Of a stretch of 17,324 nucleotides of DNA, positions 8,190 through 14,401 are shown piece after piece. The notes below the pieces were generated by a model, which saw only the letters and a list, made by a program, of their open reading frames with translations, did not search any database and was not told where the DNA came from. Source of the stretch: an uncultured Bacteroidales bacterium (GTDB taxonomy: Bacteria > Bacteroidota > Bacteroidia > Bacteroidales > UBA932); contig CABUIX010000043.1 of NCBI GenBank assembly GCA_902491795.1, positions 1 to 17,324 on the forward strand, read 5' to 3'. The position numbers and the translations under genes are program-made. The stretch's first letter is position 1, and every line of letters starts with the position of its first letter.

Positions 8190-10055
8190 ATGCAGACGAC
8201 ATTCAAGATAGAGTACATGACCGAATGGGGCGAGAGCCTCGTGCTGATGCTCGGAGGCAGGAGATACCCCATGAACTGGAACGACGGGGGAATATGGAGC
8301 GTGACCGTAAAGGACTGCAGGCGTGAGGACCTGAAGAAATACGGCTATGCCGTGATGCGGGAAGGCCTGATATGGCGCACGGAGTGGGCCTCACACCGTG
8401 CATCAAAGGCTGCCGCCGTCATTGAAGACAAGTGGATTGACTGTCCGGTCCCCGGATGTCCATTCCCGAGAGCGCACCAGGCGGCCATGTTCGACGAGCC
8501 CGGCTTCCGCGGCGCAGGCACCGCAATCCCCGTATTCTCCCTGCGAAGCGAAAGGGATTTCGGAATCGGGGAATTCAGCGACCTGCACGGTCTTGTCGAC
8601 TGGGCGGCATCCACCGGGCAGTGCATCATCCAGCTCCTTCCTGTCAACGACACCACGAGAAAAGGCGAATGGAAGGACTCTTATCCCTACAGTCCAGTGT
8701 CTGCATTTGCCCTGCATCCCATATACATGAACCTCCAGGCTCTCGGAATCAAGAGCGGAGTCAAGTTCAACAAGCTCCAGCAGGAACTCAACTCCCTGCC
8801 TGAAATAGACTGGCCCAGAGTGTTCGCAGCCAAGATGGGATACATACGCAAGGCATGGCTGCGCAGAGGAGCAAAGGACCTGGAAAGCACGGCATACAAG
8901 CGTTTCGCCGAGGAGAACGCGGAATGGCTTGGAGAATATGCCGAATTCTGCGCCAGGAGAGACAAACTCGAGCCGGAATACTACTGCTGGATGCAGTATC
9001 ATCTTGACAAGCAGTTCTTCGCGGAAGTCAAGTATGCCCGCTCCAAGGGAGTGTCCTTCAAGGGAGACCTCCCCATCGGAGTAAGTGCCGACAGCGCCGA
9101 AGCCTACTGGCATCCGGAGCTCTTCAATCTGGATTCCACCGCCGGAGCACCGCCCGACTATTTCAGCAGGGACGGACAGAACTGGGGATTCCCCACCTAC
9201 AACTGGGACGAGATGGCCAAGGACAACTACGCATGGTGGAAAGCCCGCCTGAGGAAGATGTCGCGTTATTTCGATGCTTTCCGCATAGACCATATCCTCG
9301 GATTCTTCAGGATATGGGAGATTCCTGCAGGAGTCAAGAGCGGAATGCAGGGCCACTTCAACCCGGCGCTTCCGTATTCAGCTGCAGAAATATACAACAT
9401 GCAGCTCCCGATCGACGGTCTTTTCCATGAGGACCCGCGCAATCCAGGAATGTACCAGCCGCTGATAGCTCCCGCATCACAGAATCTGCCGCAGTGGCAG
9501 CAGGAACGGTTCGGAAATCTCTACAACGACTTCTTCTATCACCGCCACAATGATTTCTGGCGCCGCAATGCGGAGAAGAAACTGCCTGAACTTCTCAGCG
9601 CGACGGGAATGCTGGCCTGCGGAGAGGATCTCGGAATGATTCCCGACTGTGTGCCGGAAGTAATGGACCATGAGAAAATTCTGTCGCTCAAGATGCGCGG
9701 AATGGAGCAGAAGGGTGAATGGAAATACCTGAGCGTATGCGCCACATCCAGCCATGACATGGAGACGCTGAGGATGCAGTGCCAGGACGATCCCGAACCA
9801 TGGGAAGTTCGGAACATGCTCAACGAATTCCTGAACTCCCCCTCAATGCTTGCAATCTTCCCCCTGCAGGACTGGCTGGCTCTCGACAAGTCGTTGCGCC
9901 GGCCTGACAGAAGCCAGGAAAGGATAAACGAGCCTGCCGATCCCGACCACAAATGGAGATTCCGCATGCACCTCGATGTCGACAGGCTCAAGGATGCGTC
10001 CGAACTCAACGCCCAGATATACGGAATGCTCAAGGACAGTTACAGGTTCAGATAG
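8190..10055 (+). CDS. malQ: 4-alpha-glucanotransferase (amylomaltase, GH77)
   Basis: A 621-residue protein with no signal peptide, so cytoplasmic. It transfers glucan segments between maltooligosaccharides and releases glucose. Residues 1 to about 65 (FKIEYMTEWGESLVLMLGG) resemble one CBM20-like starch-binding module of the DPE2 type; plant DPE2 and long Bacteroides homologues have two. The GH77 barrel follows from about residue 110: VFSLRSERDFGIGEFSDL, QLLPVNDTT, the nucleophile AFRIDHILGFFRIWEI (Asp367), acid/base CGEDLGMIPD (Glu479) and transition-state residue TSSHDMETLR (Asp523). All three catalytic acids are present. It is the last gene of the operon: it starts 11 bases after the GH97 stop and a strong terminator follows 25 bases after its stop. 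No clear Shine-Dalgarno is seen, as is usual in Bacteroidota. Confidence 0.95.
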   Translation: MQTTFKIEYMTEWGESLVLMLGGRRYPMNWNDGGIWSVTVKDCRREDLKKYGYAVMREGLIWRTEWASHRASKAAAVIEDKWIDCPVPGCPFPRAHQAAMFDEPGFRGAGTAIPVFSLRSERDFGIGEFSDLHGLVDWAASTGQCIIQLLPVNDTTRKGEWKDSYPYSPVSAFALHPIYMNLQALGIKSGVKFNKLQQELNSLPEIDWPRVFAAKMGYIRKAWLRRGAKDLESTAYKRFAEENAEWLGEYAEFCARRDKLEPEYYCWMQYHLDKQFFAEVKYARSKGVSFKGDLPIGVSADSAEAYWHPELFNLDSTAGAPPDYFSRDGQNWGFPTYNWDEMAKDNYAWWKARLRKMSRYFDAFRIDHILGFFRIWEIPAGVKSGMQGHFNPALPYSAAEIYNMQLPIDGLFHEDPRNPGMYQPLIAPASQNLPQWQQERFGNLYNDFFYHRHNDFWRRNAEKKLPELLSATGMLACGEDLGMIPDCVPEVMDHEKILSLKMRGMEQKGEWKYLSVCATSSHDMETLRMQCQDDPEPWEVRNMLNEFLNSPSMLAIFPLQDWLALDKSLRRPDRSQERINEPADPDHKWRFRMHLDVDRLKDASELNAQIYGMLKDSYRFR

Positions 10056-10079
10056 CAGTAACACCGCTCAAAAGAATAA

Positions 10080-10130
10080 AGTCCGCACAGGAGGCGGGAA
10101 AAGCCTCCTTTTGCGGACTATATTTTTTTT
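10080..10130. terminator. Strong, probably bidirectional, intrinsic terminator
   Basis: An outer stem AGTCCGCA (10080-10087) pairs with TGCGGACT (10112-10119), and an inner stem GGAGGC (10090-10095) pairs with GCCTCC (10103-10108). Eight T residues follow at 10123-10130 for plus-strand transcription. On the minus strand the complement of AATAAA and nearby A-rich bases upstream of the stem gives a weaker T run. It lies between the convergent malQ and four-helix membrane protein genes, and the minus-strand stop codon (10118-10120) sits on the stem edge, so it probably ends both transcripts. Confidence 0.9.
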
Positions 10131-10519
10131 CGCTGGATCAACCACGAGACGATATCAATCGCGAAAAGCAATACTGCCGCAACAATGACCGGAGTGTTGC
10201 CGTCGGCGATTCCGCTTGCCAGCATTCCGCAGAGGAATACTGCAATCTGAACGTAAAACAGGATTCTGACGTATCTTCCCGGCCGGGGCTCAGCCTTTCC
10301 GAAAGAGACCATGGCCATCCTGACCAACGCGGCCAGAAAAAGGCAAGCCGCTGCCACCATGCCGGCAAGCGACAGAGAGCGTGGAAGCTGAAGGAAGCTT
10401 GCCGCAAAGACAAGAAAGATTCCGGACTCGAGCATAAGGAATGCCGGTTTGTCTTTTCTTGCGTCTTCCAGCTGCTTCAGCTGTCGTACTTCATCCTCGG
10501 TAAGTTTACGCATATTCAT
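10118..10519 (-). CDS. Small four-helix membrane protein of unknown function
   Basis: I do not recognise the family. The product is about 133 residues starting MNMRKLTEDE; an ATG two codons later (10513) is an equally good start. A charged cytoplasmic N-terminus (LTEDEVRQLKQLEDARKDK) precedes four predicted membrane helices: FLMLESGIFLVFAASFLQL, LAGMVAAACLFLAALVRMA, ILFYVQIAVFLCGMLASG and VIVAAVLLFAIDIVSWLI. The C-terminus is QRKKI. The helix spacing suggests both ends are cytoplasmic. It is convergent with malQ and shares its terminator. Upstream, the start lies 17 bases from the end of the mini-ORF in repeat copy 1, so the two could be on one transcript. The reading frame extends upstream to 10555, but only from non-ATG starts. 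Confidence 0.7.
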   Translation of the reverse strand: MNMRKLTEDEVRQLKQLEDARKDKPAFLMLESGIFLVFAASFLQLPRSLSLAGMVAAACLFLAALVRMAMVSFGKAEPRPGRYVRILFYVQIAVFLCGMLASGIADGNTPVIVAAVLLFAIDIVSWLIQRKKI

Positions 10520-10530
10520 ATTTTTTGTCT

Positions 10531-10675
10531 CACTTCTCAATAACCGCCGGTACAACCCACTGGTGGATTCTCCGTGAGTTCCATCCGGTTATATTCCGTT
10601 GCGGGCGGGACTTTTTCCGCCCGACGGTTCACTGTTTCTTCAATGTAGGCAATGCTCCGGTGAGTTCGTAACGCC
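10531..10675. repeat. 145-bp direct repeat, copy 1
   Basis: Matches 12798-12942 base for base without gaps, with 7 mismatches by eye. The first 62 bases (10531-10592) are identical; the mismatches fall between 10593 and 10647. It holds, read on the minus strand, the last codons of a fimbrillin-family gene, a GC-rich stem-loop (about 10602-10623) and a mini-ORF. A 7-base inverted repeat ATAACCG (10540-10546) / CGGTTAT (10586-10592) closes the end of the fully conserved part. Confidence 0.95.
10537..10632 (-). CDS. Conserved 31-codon mini-ORF, copy 1 (putative)
   Basis: The frame opens at a GTG that overlaps the fimbrillin stop (GTGA) and reads VNRRAEKVPPATEYNR followed by MELTENPPVGCTGGY and a TGA. 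An internal ATG at 10584 would give only the last 15 residues. The C-terminal 15 codons are identical to copy 2, while four residues differ in the first half; length and frame are kept in both copies. No ribosome-binding site is visible and the opposite strand is also open here, so coding is unproven. I do not recognise the peptide. Confidence 0.3.
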   Translation of the reverse strand: MNRRAEKVPPATEYNRMELTENPPVGCTGGY

Positions 10676-10685
10676 ACTCGAATTT
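10629..10685 (-). pseudogene. 3' remnant of a fimbrillin-family gene
   Basis: On the minus strand this reads KFEWRYELTGALPTLKKQ and stop, the same tail (RYELTGALPTLKKQ) as the intact fimbrillin-GLUG protein ending at 12896. Upstream in frame there is soon a stop and no fimbrillin sequence, so only the end of a paralogue remains. The two base differences from copy 2 within the shared tail (CCT/CCA, ACA/ACC) are both synonymous. That suggests the fragment comes from a once functional paralogue rather than a fresh copy. The 72 bases between this remnant and the abiEii stop (10686-10757) hold nothing I can identify. Confidence 0.75.
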
Positions 10686-10757
10686 CCTGTCACGCCAGCA
10701 ACATGCTCGGAGCTACTGACGCTGCCAACATGGTAACAGGTCGAAGCTATACCATTA

Positions 10758-11750
10758 TTACAAACCGGAGCCGAATTCACGCAGTAATGCCATCAAGCGA
10801 CGTATGCTTTCCTCGACGTCCGAGGGGGCCGGAATGGCACGATATGCCAAATCCGGGAGTTCACCCATGTAAACTGTCTGCAAGTTGCCCCAAACCTGCG
10901 GCAGATCTGTCATCAACGGGGACTCCTCCAGTCGCCGGTCACGCCAGCCTTCGGGCTTGTCAAAGCTCTGCCGGTCGTGTTCGAGCAGTGACCTGAAATC
11001 TTCGGGGAAAGCATCGCTATGAAGATACGTGAGGCACTCTTCATCTTTCAGCAGATGATGCAGATCGTAGAAATGACGGATTTTGGCCGTCAACTGCGGC
11101 ATATACAGATCGGCCAGCGAGCATCGGATGAGTGACACCAATTTCTCGGTCAGTGTGCGGCGACGGTCAAGCACATTGACCTCGAACGGCTGCATCCCGT
11201 ATTCCTCTATCATACGGTTGTTGCCGGTAGCCTGCAGGAACTCTGTCAGGAAACTGCGGATGGTACGTCGCTCGAAGGGATATGGATTGGCAAAGCTGTT
11301 GATTTCCACCAAGAGTTGCCCAGCCCGGATTGCTCCGACCTGTTCCGTATCTATGGCCCGGGGATAAGTGTAAAACGCCTTGTGGTAATGCGATCCCTTG
11401 CTTGTCAAGCCGGGGATGACCTGTTCCTCCAGTCCGGCTGTCATATTCTTCGATGTGCGGCGAATGAGTTTCTTGAGCTGGTTTCCGCTCAGTGTCCATG
11501 CTTCGGCGATGGCAACGTCAATATCCTCGGAGAAGCGTGCCCCGATGCCGTAGGCCTTGGTCAGGGAAGTTCCGCCCTTGAAAATGGCGCGATTATCCTT
11601 GTCTCCGGCAGCCATAAGCGACAGCGAACGGCAGATCCAATAGTCTTTCTCGATAAAGACACTCTTGATGCCGAGTCCGCCGTCCTGTACGGGACGTGCA
11701 GCCGCTTCGATGGCATCGGCAAACAGTTGCTGATCCTCGTGTAATCTCAT
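10758..11750 (-). CDS. abiEii: AbiEii-like nucleotidyltransferase toxin (type IV toxin-antitoxin)
   Basis: A 330-residue cytoplasmic protein of the AbiEii/AbiGii/MenT nucleotidyltransferase family. Some members (MenT of Mycobacterium tuberculosis) block translation by adding nucleotides to tRNA 3' ends; others abort phage infection. The polymerase-beta-like signature is FKGGTSLTKAYGIGARFSED-IDVAI: GGTS at residues 59-62 and the metal-binding DxD at Asp76/Asp78. Family features VEKDYW-like (FIEKDYW), LLVEINSF, EKLVSLIR and RHFYDLHHLL follow in order. I chose the ATG at 11750 because MRLHEDQQLF matches the usual family N-terminus and gives an ATGA overlap with the antitoxin stop; an ATG at 11762 would add four residues. 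Length is normal and no lesion is seen. Whether it acts in phage defence, plasmid-type maintenance or neither cannot be told from sequence. Confidence 0.88.
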   Translation of the reverse strand: MRLHEDQQLFADAIEAAARPVQDGGLGIKSVFIEKDYWICRSLSLMAAGDKDNRAIFKGGTSLTKAYGIGARFSEDIDVAIAEAWTLSGNQLKKLIRRTSKNMTAGLEEQVIPGLTSKGSHYHKAFYTYPRAIDTEQVGAIRAGQLLVEINSFANPYPFERRTIRSFLTEFLQATGNNRMIEEYGMQPFEVNVLDRRRTLTEKLVSLIRCSLADLYMPQLTAKIRHFYDLHHLLKDEECLTYLHSDAFPEDFRSLLEHDRQSFDKPEGWRDRRLEESPLMTDLPQVWGNLQTVYMGELPDLAYRAIPAPSDVEESIRRLMALLREFGSGL

Positions 11751-12466
11751 ACGATGTTCCATTTTAATTTGGTGGGCAATGCCTGTATGCTTACAGGAAG
11801 TTTATAGGTCGTGACCCCATTGAGTGTCGCACGCAGTTGTCGGGTGTCAGTGCCAAGGCTGTCAAGGATAGCACCCAACAATGCCCGGACATACGGAGAA
11901 TAGTTTTCCGCCAGTTCCGTCAACCTCTCCCGGTCTCTTTCCGGCATGGGAGCTATCAGTCGGGTAATTCCCCGCACGCAATCGTCAGGTGACGTCGCCG
12001 GGATTTCGCGAAGCAATTTGAGCGCGTCAAGAATCAGCAGCAGAGGGATGTTCTCCTGTGTGATTGCATTGGACTGTACAAGGAAAGACACGTTGTATTC
12101 GCCCCGTTTCATAGGCCGACGGTATTTGTTCGTGCCTATCGTAATGGCCGATGAGATTTGTGTCGTCAGACCCAACTGCGCGAATGCGGCCGTACCGGTC
12201 ATATAGCCGATTGGCTTGCCGTTGCGTTCCAGAAGGTCCTTGACCACCTCTGCCACCGGGGGCTTCAATGTGCCGAACACCGTCTGTTTCGGCTTGTAGT
12301 ACCGTCCTTTGGCAATCTTGAGGAGTGAGCCTGCGGCCACCAGGCGGCTGAGAGCCTTGACCAACGCAGGCTGGTATTCCGGAGGCACATTGAAATCGGC
12401 AATGGTAAGCACCTTGCCCGGAGGCGTGGCGTCCAGTATTTCCTGTACCTGTTTAGTAATCACCAT
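11747..12466 (-). CDS. abiEi: AbiEi-like antitoxin and autorepressor (DUF6088 type)
   Basis: A 239-residue protein encoded directly upstream of the toxin, as in AbiE operons. The N-terminal 65 residues (VQEILDATPPGKVLTIADF, ALVKALSRLVAAGSLLKIAKGRYY) look like a winged helix-turn-helix. They are followed by YKPKQTVFGTLKPP, characteristic of this antitoxin group, and a C-terminal domain (GYMTGTAAFAQLGLTTQ onward). In studied AbiE systems the antitoxin counteracts the toxin without binding it (type IV) and represses its own promoter at inverted repeats. The ATG at 12466 is preferred: an in-frame TTG at 12493 lies inside the predicted -7 promoter element and so would not be transcribed. The stop overlaps the toxin start as ATGA. 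Confidence 0.85.
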   Translation of the reverse strand: MVITKQVQEILDATPPGKVLTIADFNVPPEYQPALVKALSRLVAAGSLLKIAKGRYYKPKQTVFGTLKPPVAEVVKDLLERNGKPIGYMTGTAAFAQLGLTTQISSAITIGTNKYRRPMKRGEYNVSFLVQSNAITQENIPLLLILDALKLLREIPATSPDDCVRGITRLIAPMPERDRERLTELAENYSPYVRALLGAILDSLGTDTRQLRATLNGVTTYKLPVSIQALPTKLKWNIV

Positions 12467-12490
12467 AATCGAACTGTTTTGTTCCGGATG

Positions 12491-12542
12491 CAAAGATAAT
12501 AAATGTCATGTTTTTTACTGCAAAAACATGACATTTATTATC
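12491..12542 (-). promoter_or_regulatory. abiE promoter embedded in a 21-bp-arm palindrome (candidate AbiEi operator)
   Basis: The arms 12495-12515 and 12522-12542 are perfect inverted complements separated by 6 bases; each contains AATAAATGTCATG or its complement. On the minus strand the Bacteroides-type -7 element TATCTTTG sits at 12498-12491 and a TTTG -33 element at 12524-12521, spaced 22 bases (slightly longer than the usual 19-21). The palindrome covers the -33 element, the spacer and part of the -7 element, the place expected for autorepression. The ATG lies about 25 bases downstream. Confidence 0.75.
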
Positions 12543-12677
12543 ATCTTAAATCTTCAAGGAGCTAGAGAAATGGAAGGACTACGCATCCGTTCTCTTCACA
12601 CCAAAGTCAAGGATGAGGAGGGCCCTGGCATATACCCAGCTCTGCTGCCACGACTTGGCCGATAAGTCCTTGACAGC

Positions 12678-12802
12678 AGATACCGTACCGACAACAACGG
12701 AGAGGTGAATGCAATCCGTCCGCGCAGCGATCGTATACTTTCCTCTTCAGCAGTTGCAAGGCTCACGACATAGATGCTCGAACCTGACTGGAAGACGCAC
12801 TT
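12678..12802 (+). mobile_element. Decayed IS66-like transposase C-terminal remnant
   Basis: Three short pieces in three different frames follow the order of the C-terminus of IS66-family transposases: RYRTDNNGEVNAIRP (12678-12722, compare the family motif DNN..EN.IRP), AAIVYF (12724-12741), and SSCKAHDIDART-stop-LEDAL (12746-12802, compare CK...ID.RTWLEDVL). The GRKN-type segment normally found between the first two is missing. Multiple indels and a stop mean it is long inactive. Homology ends almost exactly where repeat copy 2 begins (12798). Bases 12543-12677 upstream hold nothing I can identify with confidence and may be more of the same remnant. No IS ends or target duplications were seen. 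Confidence 0.55.
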
Positions 12803-12803
12803 C

Positions 12804-12899
12804 TCAATAACCGCCGGTACAACCCACTGGTGGATTCTCCGTGAGTTCCATCCGGTTATCTTTCGTTTCGGGCGGAACTTTTCCCGCCCGACGGTTCAC
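12804..12899 (-). CDS. Conserved 31-codon mini-ORF, copy 2 (putative)
   Basis: It begins at a GTG overlapping the TGA of the upstream fimbrillin gene by GTGA, an arrangement that would allow translational coupling. It reads VNRRAGKVPPETKDNR then MELTENPPVGCTGGY and stop; an internal ATG at 12851 is the alternative start. Compared with copy 1, the last 15 codons are identical at the DNA level and the first 16 carry four residue changes and one silent change. The stem-loop at 12868-12891 lies inside this frame. Coding is uncertain: no ribosome-binding site is visible and the complementary strand is also open. Confidence 0.3.
   Translation of the reverse strand: MNRRAGKVPPETKDNRMELTENPPVGCTGGY
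12868..12891 (-). terminator. GC-rich stem-loop after the fimbrillin operon
   Basis: TCGGGCGG (12868-12875) pairs with CCGCCCGA (12884-12891) around an 8-base loop, a few bases after the fimbrillin stop. There is no T run on either strand after the stem, so it may slow or stabilise the mRNA rather than end it. The equivalent stem in copy 1 (10602-10608 with 10617-10623) is preserved despite base changes in its flank and loop. Confidence 0.5.
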
Positions 12900-14389
12900 T
12901 GTTTCTTCAAGGTTGGCAATGCTCCGGTGAGTTCGTAACGCCTCTCTGAACCTGCACTCTGCAAGGCGGTGTTCATGGCATCAACGGCGTTCTGCCAGGT
13001 AACGGTTGTGCCGTCCACCTTCGTGGCTCCACCGTTGTCATTGTCGGGGAGGCCGCTCCAGTAGCAGGCGGTCAGGGTACCGGATATGTTGTATCCCACC
13101 ACGCCGCCGATACGGGAGGTGCCGGAGACGTTGCCCGAGGCAGTGCAGGCGGTCACGGTGCCGTAGTTGTCTCCCACCACGCTGCCAACAATGTCGCCGC
13201 CGGTTATATTCACGTTTTCCAGCGTCAAGTTCTGCACCGTGCCACCGGAGTCGAGGAAGTCAATCATCCCCACATAGTTTCCATACTGGTTGATAGTCAG
13301 CCCCGTGATGGTATGGTTGCCGCCGTCGAAGGTGCCGGTGTATCGGTTATCGTAGTCTCCTATCGGCGTCCACTCTTTGCCAGTAAGGTTGATGTCGTCG
13401 GTCAGGGTGCAGTTCAGCAAGAGGTTGCCCTGTGCGGCTTCGTTCCATGCCAGCAGGCCGTCGGCGTTGTAAACCTCGTAGGTCCTGCCGTCCTCCGACA
13501 CGGTGTATCCCGGGTCTGCCGCGGTGAGGGTGACGGTAACATTGTAGATGTACTTATAGCCGGCTTTCCATTCGGTGTCTTTCTGTAGCATGTAGTAGAA
13601 CGGGCCGTAGCCGGTGCCGTCCTTCTCGGCGGTGAAGGCCAGCAACCGTGTGCCCGCCGTCACATTCTGCGGAATGACGAGGGCCTCGTAGGTGGCGAAG
13701 CAGCCTGTCGCCGGAGTACTGGCAAGATGGGGACTGATGCTGCCTTTAGTGGTGCCGGGTGTCCATGTGCCGAGCCAACGCCCGTCAGCGTCCACGGCTT
13801 TCGGGAGGGTGAACGCGCCGTCCAGCGCAAGGATGTCACCCTCGCCGATAGTCAGGCTGATGTCGCCCGGCGTGGCACTGATGCTTTCGGGCAGACCGTC
13901 ACTCTTGATGTTCACCACCACCTTGGCGGTCTGGTGGTAGAAGGTGAGGGCGGGCGTTTGGGCGAAGCTCACGGTCTTGGATTCACTGCAAAGCAGGTCT
14001 CCCGACTGATAGTCCGCATCGCGGCTCTGGTCTTCCTCCACACTCCAAGTCCAATCGTTGTTTTCCACCATGATATTCGGGTAAAGACCCTGCACGGTGA
14101 TGGGACTTGGTTTTGTCCAATAGTATTCGCCGGACAGGTTGCCTTTATCATCCACCGTGTAGTCATACCACTCCGTGCCGTCCCCGTCGGTTACCTGCAG
14201 GGCTATCGTCTCATTGCCGTTCCACCGGTTGTCCACGGTGGCGCGGGTGTCGGCGCTGCCCTCTATGGCGGCGGTCAGCGTCAGAGGCTGCGTGCCGTCG
14301 GGCAATGTTCCCGCATCGTCCTGCGTGCAGGCTGCGGCCGCAAGGAGCAGGGCGAGTGCCGGGAATGTATATAGGGTATATCGTTTCAT
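12896..14389 (-). CDS. Fimbrillin-family lipoprotein with C-terminal GLUG-like repeats
   Basis: A 497-residue lipoprotein (LLLAAAAC, Cys21) with acidic residues after the cysteine (CTQDD), as in Bacteroidota surface-export signals. An Arg-Ala site (ADTRATVD, Arg49) fits processing by an arginine-specific protease during type V pilus assembly. Residues of about 50-295 resemble the fimbrillin / Mfa-like beta-sandwich pair (TPALTFYHQTAKVVVNI; YKYIYNVTVTL). From about 300 comes a beta-rich region typical of GLUG proteins: YEVYNADGLLAWNEAA, TDDINLTGKEWTPIG, TGTFDGGNHTITGL, then turns GSVVGDNYGTVTACTASG and GGVVGYNISGTLTACYWSG. The tail is RYELTGALPTLKKQ. It is the last gene of a minus-strand operon, 12 bases after the paralogue upstream. 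Likely an accessory or tip pilin or surface adhesin; the exact role is inference. Confidence 0.85.
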   Translation of the reverse strand: MKRYTLYTFPALALLLAAAACTQDDAGTLPDGTQPLTLTAAIEGSADTRATVDNRWNGNETIALQVTDGDGTEWYDYTVDDKGNLSGEYYWTKPSPITVQGLYPNIMVENNDWTWSVEEDQSRDADYQSGDLLCSESKTVSFAQTPALTFYHQTAKVVVNIKSDGLPESISATPGDISLTIGEGDILALDGAFTLPKAVDADGRWLGTWTPGTTKGSISPHLASTPATGCFATYEALVIPQNVTAGTRLLAFTAEKDGTGYGPFYYMLQKDTEWKAGYKYIYNVTVTLTAADPGYTVSEDGRTYEVYNADGLLAWNEAAQGNLLLNCTLTDDINLTGKEWTPIGDYDNRYTGTFDGGNHTITGLTINQYGNYVGMIDFLDSGGTVQNLTLENVNITGGDIVGSVVGDNYGTVTACTASGNVSGTSRIGGVVGYNISGTLTACYWSGLPDNDNGGATKVDGTTVTWQNAVDAMNTALQSAGSERRYELTGALPTLKKQ

Positions 14390-14401
14390 ATCGTCCTGTT
14401 T

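Larger units (their letters stand above)
12798..12942. repeat. 145-bp direct repeat, copy 2
   Basis: Direct repeat of 10531-10675 at a distance of 2267 bases. Here it is attached to an intact fimbrillin gene: its right part encodes that gene's last 14 codons (RYELTGALPTLKKQ) plus the stop, and the rest is the 3' flank. The two copies bracket the abiE operon and the IS66 remnant. Confidence 0.95.

Noticed and set aside
10531..10592. Reading the identical 62-bp block as a CRISPR or attachment-site repeat
   Set aside because: There are only two copies 2267 bases apart, with no spacers and no integrase gene in the window.
10730..10757. Possible terminator after abiEii (ATGGTA ... TACCAT)
   Set aside because: Only a 6-bp stem with a long loop and no T run; too weak to annotate.
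10703..10996. Plus-strand 97-codon frame near the abiEii 3' end
   Set aside because: It overlaps the abiEii gene on the other strand, has low-complexity composition and no recognisable motif.
12467..12493. Longer AbiEi start at a TTG (12493)
   Set aside because: The TTG is the end of the predicted -7 element TATCTTTG, so it would lie upstream of the transcript start; the ATG at 12466 fits the family N-terminus.
10531..12942. Diversity-generating retroelement: a template/variable repeat pair at the end of a pilin gene
   Set aside because: The position is tempting, but the 7 mismatches are not confined to adenines of either copy (2 or 3 of 7), the two in the coding tail are synonymous, and no reverse transcriptase is in the window.
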